Below, piece after piece: positions 1 to 6,056 of a stretch of DNA of 14,543 bases. The notes beneath the pieces were generated by a model. That model was not told the DNA's origin. It saw only the letters and a list, made by a program, of their open reading frames with translations, and searched no databases. The translations under genes were made by a program, and so were the position numbers. Source of the DNA: Eubacteriales bacterium (lineage in GTDB: Bacteria > Bacillota > Clostridia > Peptostreptococcales > Anaerovoracaceae); assembly GCA_029098205.1 (NCBI GenBank), contig JAQXNW010000023.1, forward strand, positions 1 through 14,543, given 5' to 3'. Every line of letters starts with the position of its first letter. The stretch's first letter is position 1.

Positions 1-549
1 CTTCTGGATTCTCCGGTCAGCGGCGGAAACCCGATGGCGAAGGCGGGAACGCTCGCAATCATGACCGGCGGAGACGAAGAGACTTTTGAAGAAGTCAAAT
101 TCATTCTGGAATGCATGGGAAATCCGGTTTATACCGGAGGCCCGGGTTCCGGAGACACAACGAAGCTTGTGAATAACACGATCGCCGGCGCTTACTTGGC
201 CGCGATCGCGGAAGGATATGCGTTTGCCGCGAAAGCGGGCATTGACCTCAAGACGACGTTTGAAGCGACCCGATGCGGATTCGCCGGCGGCCCTCTCTAT
301 GAGAACAAGGTTCCGATGATCATCCGTAAGGATTATACGCCGGGCGCCCGGATTGCCGTACACAGGAAGGATATCCTGAACGCGAAGCAATACGCGCACA
401 GCCTCGGAATCGATCTTCCGGTGACGGATGTCACGCTCCGGATTATGGACTGGGACAAGGATCACGGATACATCGACGAGGATCAGACCGCGATGGTGAA
501 ATACTTCGAAGATAAGATGAACGTAGATGTCGGAAGAAAAGAAGACTGA
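1..549 (+). CDS. Beta-hydroxyacid dehydrogenase (3-hydroxyisobutyrate / tartronate semialdehyde reductase family), 5' truncated
   Basis: The reading frame is open from base 1, so the gene begins outside the window; 182 codons remain before TGA. The visible part opens with DSPVSGG, the substrate-binding motif of NAD(P)-dependent beta-hydroxyacid dehydrogenases. It continues with GTLAIMTGG and then GSGDTTKLVNN, which holds the family's catalytic lysine (K55 of the visible part) and nearby asparagine. A later HRKD segment followed by an A..LGIDLPVT run matches the C-terminal helical domain that closes over the cofactor. The missing part would be the N-terminal Rossmann domain, roughly 115-120 residues. 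The family oxidises or reduces short 3-hydroxy acids such as 3-hydroxyisobutyrate, tartronate semialdehyde or 2-(hydroxymethyl)glutarate; the exact substrate cannot be told from this half. It is cytosolic. It converges on a LysR gene, with a long hairpin between them that probably ends transcription. Confidence 0.9.
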   Translation, partial: LLDSPVSGGNPMAKAGTLAIMTGGDEETFEEVKFILECMGNPVYTGGPGSGDTTKLVNNTIAGAYLAAIAEGYAFAAKAGIDLKTTFEATRCGFAGGPLYENKVPMIIRKDYTPGARIAVHRKDILNAKQYAHSLGIDLPVTDVTLRIMDWDKDHGYIDEDQTAMVKYFEDKMNVDVGRKED

Positions 550-577
550 TCTTCTGTTACTCTGAAACTCCCTTGAA

Positions 578-679
578 AAAGGCTCTCCCTGCTGTCAAGA
601 CAGTTTTCCCGTCTCTTCGGATAAAATAAATTTATCCGGATTCAAAGGGAAAAATTGTCAGGTAGCCTGGAGAGCCTTT
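578..679. terminator. Long nested hairpin between convergent genes, probable bidirectional terminator
   Basis: An 11-bp perfect outer stem pairs 578-588 (AAAGGCTCTCC) with 669-679. Further in, 591-596 pairs with 661-666, 599-603 with 655-659, 604-610 with 647-653 and 616-625 with 631-640. Together these make an almost continuous arm about 100 nt long with small bulges. The outer stem has five A on its left (576-580), giving a T run on the minus strand for the LysR transcript. On its right a TTTATAATTATT stretch serves the plus-strand dehydrogenase transcript. This suits a two-way terminator, but it is far longer than a usual one. It could instead be a small non-coding RNA or a miniature inverted-repeat element; I see no clear target-site duplication. 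Confidence 0.6.
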
Positions 680-765
680 ATAATTATTCGAAGAAAATAT
701 CCGATTCTTTCCGATGCCATGAATTTTCTGCAATTTTCGAGATTCTGCTCCCGACAGAGGGCGAT

Positions 766-1683
766 TTAACCTTTCTTCGTAGAATTCACCACAAACCAAT
801 ATTTCGATGTTTCCTTAAGATAATCCGCAAGTTCCTGCCCGATTTTCGGAACCGGAAGCGCGCTGTTCCAAATAAACCCGACATCAAATCGAAGCGGATC
901 CTTAAGAGGACGATATACGATATCCTGCCCGCCGGTCGTCATGAAATCGCCGTTATTTACCAGACAGATGTAATTTCCATACCGGACCATATCAATCATG
1001 CAGTTCAGCTGATCGTGATGAGAAATCACTTTTGGAACAATTCCTCTCTTCCGAAACTCCTCCATCATTAAAGAATAAATTTTCGAGTTCTGATCTGGAA
1101 GCGAAATCATCTCTCCGTTCAGCATCGATAAATCCAGTTCATTCACGCTCGCGAGAGGATGCCCTTTCGGAAGAACCGCGCTGATCTCAGCCTCTCCGAC
1201 CTTATCCGTCACAATTCCCTTCTCCGAATGCTCCGGAAGGGCGTTAAACGCCATATCCAGCTTTCCGTCCATAATCTGATAGATCTGCGTATTCATGCTG
1301 CCTTCGAAGATCTGCAGATTTATTCCCTTCCGCACAGAAAGAAAAGTCTCGTACATGTACGGAAGAAGCAGATGCGAAAGCGACGGGGAAAGACCCAGGC
1401 GAAGCGACTGATCGTATTCGCCGGACATTTTCTTCATCTCCTGCTCCGCTTTCTCGCATTCCTGAAGAATATGATCGACAAAGATCATAAACTTCTCTCC
1501 CGCCTGCGTAAATGTAAGAGATTTGGAATTCCGAATGACAAGTTCGATGCCAAGCTGCTTTTCCAGACTGGTGACGGCCGCGGAAATCGCAGGCTGCGAA
1601 ACGAACAGCTTCCGGCTCGCTTCCGTGAAGCTGCCGGTACGGTATACGGTCTGAAGATATTCCAATTTTCGTAAGTCCAGCAT
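766..1683 (-). CDS. LysR-type transcriptional regulator (first)
   Basis: This is a 305-residue protein of normal LysR length. Residues 1-60 are the winged helix-turn-helix, with LEYLQTVYRTGSFTEASRKL and then VSQPAISAAVTSLEKQLG, the standard LysR DNA-binding signature. Residues from about 90 to the end form the two-lobed effector-binding domain, starting with LRLGLSP and containing GHPLASV. The ATG is chosen because a GGGAG ribosome site lies about 9 nt upstream (minus-strand sequence AAAGGGAGCGGAACG before the ATG). The gene follows the GIY-YIG gene on the same strand after 106 nt, with its own likely promoter in that gap, and converges on the dehydrogenase gene. The regulated genes and the effector cannot be named. 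A role in controlling the neighbouring hydroxyacid dehydrogenase is possible, but the convergent arrangement does not specially support it. Confidence 0.93.
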   Translation of the reverse strand: MLDLRKLEYLQTVYRTGSFTEASRKLFVSQPAISAAVTSLEKQLGIELVIRNSKSLTFTQAGEKFMIFVDHILQECEKAEQEMKKMSGEYDQSLRLGLSPSLSHLLLPYMYETFLSVRKGINLQIFEGSMNTQIYQIMDGKLDMAFNALPEHSEKGIVTDKVGEAEISAVLPKGHPLASVNELDLSMLNGEMISLPDQNSKIYSLMMEEFRKRGIVPKVISHHDQLNCMIDMVRYGNYICLVNNGDFMTTGGQDIVYRPLKDPLRFDVGFIWNSALPVPKIGQELADYLKETSKYWFVVNSTKKG

Positions 1684-1745
1684 CGTTCCGCTCCCTTTTC
1701 TCCTTTATATAAGCTATATAAGCCTGATTCTCCATAGTTCACAAT

Positions 1746-1780
1746 ATTCTAGCATAGTTTCTTTTTTTTCGTGCGTACAA
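1746..1780 (-). promoter_or_regulatory. Candidate promoter of the first LysR gene
   Basis: On the minus strand TTGTAC (1775-1780) is followed after 18 nt by TATGCT (1751-1756), which overlaps TAGAAT (1746-1751) to form TATGCTAGAAT with an extended -10 TG element. An A-rich spacer lies between. A direct repeat TTATATA-GC-TTATATA falls between this promoter and the ribosome site and could be part of an autoregulatory site. Promoter strength is only moderate by eye. Confidence 0.4.
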
Positions 1781-1789
1781 TTCTTGTAT

Positions 1790-2149
1790 TTAAATGTTAC
1801 CTGCATTTTCATCCACGTTTTCAACCGCATCAGAAGCTTCCTCCTGTACATCCTCTTCCCGCCTCTTTCGAAAATCCTCGATCATACGGATCTTCTCCGC
1901 TCTGGAAAGCCGTTTGACTTCCGCCTCTCTTCGCATAGCGGAGGATGCGTCCGGATGCTCTTCATAATACACAAGACGGACCGGAAGACGGCTCCGGGTA
2001 TACTTGGCGCCTTTTCCCTGGTTATGCGTTTTTACACGCCTGGAAAGATCGTTTGTCCATCCCGTATAAAGCGTCCCATCCGCGCATTCCAAAATATATG
2101 TGTAATTCTTTTTTTTATCATCATTCCAGCCATCCATCGGCAAAGGCAT
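1790..2149 (-). CDS. GIY-YIG endonuclease-domain protein (UPF0213 / YhbQ-YazA type)
   Basis: This is a 119-residue small protein. The single GIY-YIG domain spans about residues 14-95: YTYILECADGTLYTGWT holds the two tyrosines of the motif (here YIL...YTG), then LSRRVKTHNQGKGAKYT and the LVYYEE strand, and a helix with RREAEVKRLSRAEK that supplies the conserved arginine and glutamate. The acidic tail after about residue 98 (EEDVQEEASDAVENVDENAG) looks unstructured. The start is fixed by a perfect AAGGAGG 6 nt upstream of the ATG; the alternative methionine at residue 5 has no such site. Proteins of this kind belong to the GIY-YIG nuclease superfamily, and their cellular job is poorly known. 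The gene lies just after the terminator of the metal-GTPase operon, and I see no clear promoter of its own in the short gap. Confidence 0.9.
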   Translation of the reverse strand: MPLPMDGWNDDKKKNYTYILECADGTLYTGWTNDLSRRVKTHNQGKGAKYTRSRLPVRLVYYEEHPDASSAMRREAEVKRLSRAEKIRMIEDFRKRREEDVQEEASDAVENVDENAGNI

Positions 2150-2184
2150 CCGCTGCCTCCTTCATCCTGCAGCTCGTTTCAATC

Positions 2185-2218
2185 CAAAGCAAAGCGCCAG
2201 AGGAAGATCCCCTGGCGC
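2185..2218 (-). terminator. Rho-independent terminator after the metal-GTPase operon
   Basis: The arm GCGCCAG (2194-2200) pairs perfectly with CTGGCGC (2212-2218), with two further G-C pairs inside. On the minus strand the stem is followed by TTTGCTTT (2186-2193). It starts 18 nt after the stop codon of the upstream gene, so it should end the GTPase transcript. It also separates that operon from the GIY-YIG gene. Confidence 0.75.
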
Positions 2219-2236
2219 ACGGCACATTTCCATCTC

Positions 2237-3193
2237 TCAGAATGTAGCAACCTCCGGATCCGCAGGAGGAACTTTCCCGACGGCCTTGCAATAAAGCACA
2301 GGACCTTCCTCTTCATAAACCGGCGTATATTCAACCTTCACAGTCGCGCGGATTTTCACCCATTCTCCATTTTTCCAGTCCGCAGTGCTTCCTTCCCACT
2401 TGCAGAGAAGTCCCGCAAACTGAATATCCTGTACGCAGCAGGTCATCACATGACGCCCGAAGATAAACGTACCCGGCGGAACACGGTCAATGACGGCCCG
2501 GCCTTTGACACGGATCTCTTTCCCGTCGTAGTTATCCTGATTCTCATTGATATCCCGGTACCACTCCGCGAACATATCTTCGCCGATATCAATGACCGGA
2601 GCATTCATATCATAGGGCAGAGGATCCTGGATATCGTCCATGATAATGTCGTCTTCTGCAAACTCATAAATAATCTGCGATTTGCGATTCGCGACGCGGC
2701 AGATCTTATGAACGGAAAGCTGCCAATCGGAAAAATCGTCATTCCGGACACAGCGGTTGAAAACAACCAGTTCCGCGGTTTTCAGCTTGTCATAAACCTG
2801 CTGCCGCATGTTCTGGTTATACATAAGGAAGGTCGGCGCCTCGATGAATGTCATCTCCTGATAGACCATCCAGCCGTCCGGCATGCTGTTATAAAAGGAA
2901 TCCAGCCCCCACATTCCGTTATATTCGACAATCACACGCTCGGAAGCAGTTTTCTCAATCAGATCCGCCAGATACTCTTTCGTGAGATCCTCTTCATCGT
3001 CTACGACATGAATGTGGACATTCGATCCGCCGCCGTAAAACTTTTCCGGATCGTATTCCAGTTCCCCTTCTTCACAGACAAGAAGAAGAGTCTCCTCGCC
3101 CTCATTAAAATCTTCGCCTTCCAGTGCGTCCTGAATGAACTTCGTTTTGCCAGATCCTAGAAAGCCAGTAAAAAGGTATACCGGTATCTCCAT
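2237..3193 (-). CDS. Divergent CobW/G3E-like GTPase fused to a DUF1980 (TIGR03943)-like C-terminal domain
   Basis: This is a 318-residue protein. Residues 5-19 read VYLFTGFLGSGKTKF, a clean Walker A of the G3E (COG0523/CobW) GTPases. The rest of the GTPase half is worn. The usual E-x-G-E region is CEEGELEYD, there is no CxCC metal motif, EPSG is replaced by EYNG (90-93) and the NKxD position reads FNRC (145-148). From about residue 220 the sequence changes: KEIRVKGRAVI, FIFGRHVMTCCVQD with a Cys-Cys pair at 252-253, WKNGEWVKIRATV and GPVLYCKAVGKVPPADPEV. That order matches the soluble C-terminal part of DUF1980/YcgQ proteins, usually partners of a DUF318-type permease. No permease is in the window. 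The gene follows the His-rich GTPase by 62 nt without a terminator, so they are probably co-transcribed. A metal-related role is inferred from this. The ATG has GAGAGGA just upstream. Confidence 0.75.
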   Translation of the reverse strand: MEIPVYLFTGFLGSGKTKFIQDALEGEDFNEGEETLLLVCEEGELEYDPEKFYGGGSNVHIHVVDDEEDLTKEYLADLIEKTASERVIVEYNGMWGLDSFYNSMPDGWMVYQEMTFIEAPTFLMYNQNMRQQVYDKLKTAELVVFNRCVRNDDFSDWQLSVHKICRVANRKSQIIYEFAEDDIIMDDIQDPLPYDMNAPVIDIGEDMFAEWYRDINENQDNYDGKEIRVKGRAVIDRVPPGTFIFGRHVMTCCVQDIQFAGLLCKWEGSTADWKNGEWVKIRATVKVEYTPVYEEEGPVLYCKAVGKVPPADPEVATF

Positions 3194-3255
3194 ATTTCCT
3201 CTCTCTTTTTATTATTTTCTCTTAATGATATTCCGCACTCTTTTGAATTCGCTTC

Positions 3256-4314
3256 TTAAATTCCAAACAGCTCTTTAATCCGATCCTGATCCAGACCAAC
3301 TCCGATCACACAGATCATTCCGGTTGCCTCCGCGCTTCCGCTCCGGACCTCCGGTTCGCCAGGCACATAGTCAAACTGGAACCAGCTCCCGTCCTCCGCC
3401 TCGACGATTCCCTTCGCGCGAAGCACCTGTCCGCACTCTGCGATGTTCTGAAGCCCGGTAAGTGCGCTCTCCAGCGATTCCTTCGTAAATTTATGCGCGG
3501 TCTCTACACCGAACTCATCAAACACTTCATCCGCGTCGTGATGACCGTTATGGTGGTGATGGTGGTGATGATGCGCATGGTCATGATCCTCATGTTCGTG
3601 TTCATCGTGGTCATGATCATCATCGTGGTCGTGCTCATGTTCCTCGGCTTCTTCCGCCAGATGCTCCGCCTGCTCCTGATACGCTTCTTCACGAAGACGG
3701 TCAAGCTCCGCGGAAAGAGTCTTCTTCTCTTCCATTACTTCCAGAATTTTCGCTCCGGAAATCTGATCCCACGGCGTTGTCACAATCGTCGCTTCCTTAT
3801 TCAGATCACGAAGCATCCCGATGACCTGATCCAGCTTCGCCTGAGAAAGTCCGTCCACATGGCTTAAAATGATGGAGCTCGCGTTCTCAACCTGGTTCTT
3901 GTAAAACTCGCCGAAGTTCTTCAGGTACATCTTGCACTTCTTCGCATCGACAACCGTCGTAAATCCATTCAGCTGAATCCGGTCATTATGGAGATCCTGC
4001 ACGGCGATAATCACATCGCTGAGCTTGCCGACGCCGGAAGGCTCAATCAAAATCCGATCCGGATCATATTCATCGATGACCTGATTCAAAGCCTTTCCGA
4101 AATCTCCGACCAACGTGCAGCAGATGCATCCCGCATTCATCTGATTGATCTGAATGCCGGTATCTTTCAAAAAACCTTTGTCAACGCCGATTTCACCAAA
4201 CTCATTCTCGATCAGTACAACCTTCTCGTCGCCATACGCTTCCTGAATCAGTTTTTTGATCAGCGTCGTCTTTCCTGCGCCAAGAAAACCCGAAAAAATA
4301 TCTACCTTCGCCAT
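3256..4314 (-). CDS. COG0523 (CobW/YciC-like) metallochaperone GTPase with a His-rich segment
   Basis: This is a 352-residue member of the G3E P-loop GTPases. Walker A is GFLGAGKT (9-16), followed by ENEFGEIGVD (36-45), the metal-binding GCICC (62-66) and EPSG (91-94). The guanine-specificity position reads SHVDG rather than NKxD. Residues 225-259 hold about 18 histidines mixed with Asp/Glu, typical of metal-binding loops in this family. The C-terminal CobW domain runs from about 270 to the end. Family members use GTP hydrolysis to deliver zinc, cobalt or nickel to target proteins in the cytosol; the metal here is not known. I chose the ATG at 4314 because AGGTG lies 8 nt upstream; a GTG at 4323 overlaps that ribosome site and is unlikely. 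It is the first gene of a two-gene operon with the DUF1980-fused GTPase and has a promoter and folded leader upstream. Confidence 0.93.
   Translation of the reverse strand: MAKVDIFSGFLGAGKTTLIKKLIQEAYGDEKVVLIENEFGEIGVDKGFLKDTGIQINQMNAGCICCTLVGDFGKALNQVIDEYDPDRILIEPSGVGKLSDVIIAVQDLHNDRIQLNGFTTVVDAKKCKMYLKNFGEFYKNQVENASSIILSHVDGLSQAKLDQVIGMLRDLNKEATIVTTPWDQISGAKILEVMEEKKTLSAELDRLREEAYQEQAEHLAEEAEEHEHDHDDDHDHDEHEHEDHDHAHHHHHHHHNGHHDADEVFDEFGVETAHKFTKESLESALTGLQNIAECGQVLRAKGIVEAEDGSWFQFDYVPGEPEVRSGSAEATGMICVIGVGLDQDRIKELFGI
3530..3650. repeat. Low-complexity CAT/CAC-rich tract encoding the His-rich loop
   Basis: The stretch is a run of ATGGTGGTG-like units on the plus strand, made by repeated His and Asp codons on the minus strand. 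It codes for residues of about 225-260 of the COG0523 GTPase. Such tracts can change length by slippage while staying in frame. It also creates an artificial hydrophobic reading frame on the plus strand that should not be taken as a gene. Confidence 0.7.
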
Positions 4315-4442
4315 TAAAATCACACCTCTTATTTATTAATATATTGTATGCAGCGATCCACGCCGGCAGAATGCCGGACTTGATTTCTCATGCCGCGAAA
4401 AAAGTCATTTCCGCGCAGATGAATGAAATCAAACTAAATAAA
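4315..4442 (-). promoter_or_regulatory. Structured 5' leader of the metal-GTPase operon
   Basis: Between the candidate -10 box and the ATG lie about 120 nt that can fold. The first element pairs TGATTTC (4381-4387) with GAAATCA (4425-4431), and inside it GCCGCGAAA (4392-4400) with TTTCCGCGC (4408-4416) with small bulges. The second is a compact hairpin CCGGCA-GAA-TGCCGG (4363-4377). An AT-rich stretch follows and then the ribosome site. Neither hairpin is followed by a T run, so a simple terminator is unlikely. A regulatory leader acting on translation is possible. I do not recognise a known riboswitch class. Confidence 0.45.
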
Positions 4443-4478
4443 TTTATACCACATTCTCTGATTTCTCAATCAATTCCA
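4443..4478 (-). promoter_or_regulatory. Candidate promoter of the metal-GTPase operon
   Basis: On the minus strand TGGTATAAA gives an extended -10 (TATAAA at 4443-4448 with TG one base upstream). TTGATTGAGA sits upstream at 15-19 nt spacing, so the -35 is off-register and weak. The overlapping TGATT-GAG-AAATCA is a short inverted repeat that could be an operator. I looked for a Gram-positive Zur-type box and did not see a convincing one. Confidence 0.4.
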
Positions 4479-4523
4479 TGAAATCTCCGCGATTTTCCCA
4501 GATACCTATCCTGTGCACCGCAT

Positions 4524-5642
4524 CTACCGGAAATGATCCAGAACCTGATAAATTACAGCCGGACGATATCCCTTTGACGAAAGCCTCCGGGCAATGCGGC
4601 CAAGAATCTTATCCGGAATCTCCTTGTGCGGCTCTTCATCTCCGAATCCGGCGCTCCGGAGCACGGCCTGCGCCTCCTCCTCCGCCATGGCTTCCTCGTC
4701 CGGTTCCCCATACTCATCAAGGTAATCATTCCAGCCTTTTTCGATCGACGATTCCTCCGCACCTTTTTGAAGAAGCTCTCTTCGAATTCGATCTCTGCCC
4801 TTTCTTTTCTCAATTCCGTATCGAAAATACTGAAACGCGTAACGGGCATCATCAATGTACCGATATTCCTTAAGAAGCCATACCGCTTCCGAAGAAGATT
4901 CCCTGCTGAACCCTTTTTTCTGCAGGTATTTCCGGATTTCCTGTTCTGTCATATCCCGGTAAGACAGTTTCTTCAAAGCCGATTCAAATGCAGAATTTTC
5001 AAAATCGGTCGGAGTCTCCGCGCCGCTGACATCGCGGACCTCTTTCTTGCTTTTTTCATTCGGTTCACCAAACATGCGTACCTCCGGAAAACTCAGCTGC
5101 GCCCTGAGTACGGTCACAAAAAAATCCAGACATAGTTCACCCGGTTCTTTGCCTTCCTTTCTTACGGAGATTCGGGATTCAGAAAAAAAATAAGGGCATC
5201 CTTCCCAGACCCCTTTTTCCTTCCTCAAATCCGGGAGCTCCGAGAACATCCCCCTTCCGGTCCACTTTCCGAATGCTTCTCTTCTCGTCCAAAGGCGGTA
5301 AAAGCCTTCCAGTCCGCTCCTGTCCGCATAGGCGTATTCTTCTTCCGTAAAAAACCGCTTAAGAATCCGGCTTGCATTCAGATTTTTCATAACCTGAAGA
5401 TCCATGCCGCATGCGCGTTCTCTGGAAAAAAGACATCCCCAGAGCCCGGCGCTGTGGCTTACGGAAAATGAAAAAAGACCGTTCGAAAGATACGGCCTTC
5501 CATGCTTCTCCCGCTCGATCGAATATCCTTCAGAAAGACGGATCCGTTCGGACTCCGCGTACAGCGCCGCCGCCTCGCGGATCAGCGCTTCTCCCGCTTT
5601 CCCTTCCAAAGAGTCTCCGCGGTATATATAAAGCGCATCCAC
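4524..5642 (-). CDS. Fusion protein: Sfp-type 4'-phosphopantetheinyl transferase (N) and RecX regulator (C)
   Basis: This is a single uninterrupted 372-codon frame. Residues 1 to about 180 form a phosphopantetheinyl transferase: GRPYL (48-52), FSVSHSAG (59-66), GMDLQ with the metal ligand D81 (79-83), FFTEEEYAY (97-105) and LWTRREAFGKWTGRG (117-131) with E122 and K126. Such enzymes move the phosphopantetheine arm of CoA onto carrier-protein serines. Q83 stands where Sfp has a second acidic ligand. Residues about 180-215 are a charged linker. Residues 215-372 are RecX-like: TEQEIRKYLQKKGFS, YIDDARYA (262-269), GRDRIRRELLQKG and a final LSSKGYRPAVIYQVL. RecX proteins bind RecA and limit its filaments. 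The start is GTG, with GAGGGA about 8 nt upstream, only 2 nt after the yerC stop, so translation is probably coupled. Both halves look intact. I know of no standard PPTase-RecX architecture; a sequencing error joining two genes is possible. Confidence 0.82.
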   Translation of the reverse strand: MDALYIYRGDSLEGKAGEALIREAAALYAESERIRLSEGYSIEREKHGRPYLSNGLFSFSVSHSAGLWGCLFSRERACGMDLQVMKNLNASRILKRFFTEEEYAYADRSGLEGFYRLWTRREAFGKWTGRGMFSELPDLRKEKGVWEGCPYFFSESRISVRKEGKEPGELCLDFFVTVLRAQLSFPEVRMFGEPNEKSKKEVRDVSGAETPTDFENSAFESALKKLSYRDMTEQEIRKYLQKKGFSRESSSEAVWLLKEYRYIDDARYAFQYFRYGIEKRKGRDRIRRELLQKGAEESSIEKGWNDYLDEYGEPDEEAMAEEEAQAVLRSAGFGDEEPHKEIPDKILGRIARRLSSKGYRPAVIYQVLDHFR

Positions 5643-5644
5643 AG

Positions 5645-5986
5645 TCAGGCTCCCTCTGATTCCTTAGAATTATCCGGATCCGCTTCCTTCTCTTTCTCTT
5701 CCAGACGGCGGATCACTCTCCGGTATCCGTCCGCGCCGTAAATGAGGCATTTATTGATCCGGCTGATCGTAGCGGTAGACGCTTTCGTTTTTTCTTCGAT
5801 CTCTGAATATGTACATCCCTTCGACAGAAGCTTCGCAACGGCCAGCCTCTGGGAAATTGACTGTATTTCGTGAATCGTGCATATATCTGTAAAAAAACGG
5901 TAGCAATCCTCCCGGTTTTCCAAAGTCAGAATCGCATCGAACAGCGCATCGACGCTTTCACTCTTCAAATTCGACTCGAATTCCAT
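5645..5986 (-). CDS. yerC: TrpR-like regulator, YerC/YecD family
   Basis: This is a 113-residue small DNA-binding protein of the TrpR superfamily. The N-terminal half (about 10-55) is helical, with ALFDAILTLENREDCYRFF and then EIQSISQRLAVAKLL. The helix-turn-helix follows at about 56-82, with GCTYSEIEEKTKASTATISR. The tail after about 95 is acidic and probably disordered. The YerC/YecD family is common in Firmicutes and its effector is not well established. I place the start at the ATG at 5986 because AAGGAG lies 8 nt upstream and a good promoter begins further out. A longer in-frame start at 6043 would run through the promoter and is rejected. The gene follows the S41 protease after 70 nt and runs straight into the PPTase-RecX gene with a 2-nt gap. 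Confidence 0.9.
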   Translation of the reverse strand: MEFESNLKSESVDALFDAILTLENREDCYRFFTDICTIHEIQSISQRLAVAKLLSKGCTYSEIEEKTKASTATISRINKCLIYGADGYRRVIRRLEEKEKEADPDNSKESEGA

Positions 5987-6014
5987 CTGGCTTTCTCCTT
6001 TCTGATTCAAAAAA

Positions 6015-6043
6015 AGCCTAGCACTTTTACACGCTAAAGTCAA
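6015..6043 (-). promoter_or_regulatory. Internal promoter of yerC, with inverted repeat in the spacer
   Basis: TTGACT (6038-6043 read on the minus strand) is followed after exactly 17 nt by TAGGCT (6015-6020), preceded by a TGC extended -10. This suggests that yerC and the PPTase-RecX gene can be transcribed apart from the operon upstream. A TAGC-N10-GCTA inverted repeat (6019-6022 with 6033-6036) sits between the two boxes and could be an operator, perhaps for YerC itself. The same hairpin is followed by GGCTTTTTTT, so a weak terminator for the upstream transcript is an alternative reading. Confidence 0.5.
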
Positions 6044-6056
6044 TATTCGAGGTTCG

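Noticed and set aside
655..1071. Plus-strand frame of 138 codons over the end of the LysR gene
   Set aside because: It overlaps the hairpin and the well-supported LysR coding sequence, with no ribosome site or family motif.
1784..3160. Plus-strand open frame of 458 codons
   Set aside because: It lies antisense to the GIY-YIG and DUF1980-GTPase genes, both of which have clear domains and ribosome sites. It has no recognisable motif and covers a terminator and an intergenic gap.
3530..3650. Short-repeat array that could suggest CRISPR
   Set aside because: The repeats are codon repeats for His/Asp with no spacers of regular size.
3493..3867. Plus-strand frame with a Met/Val-rich, membrane-like segment
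   Set aside because: The hydrophobic stretch is the reverse complement of the CAT/CAC codons of the His-rich loop in the COG0523 gene.
4363..4377. CCGGCA-GAA-TGCCGG as a terminator for the PPTase-RecX gene
   Set aside because: There is no T run after it on the minus strand and it lies downstream of the next promoter, so it was treated as part of a leader.
4315..4478. Zur or cobalamin-riboswitch control of the metal operon
   Set aside because: No convincing Zur-type inverted repeat and no cobalamin-box-like sequence was found by eye.
5987..6043. Longer N-terminus for YerC from an ATG at 6043
   Set aside because: It has no ribosome site, and the segment holds a TTGACT-17-TAGGCT promoter; the ATG at 5986 has AAGGAG at 8 nt.
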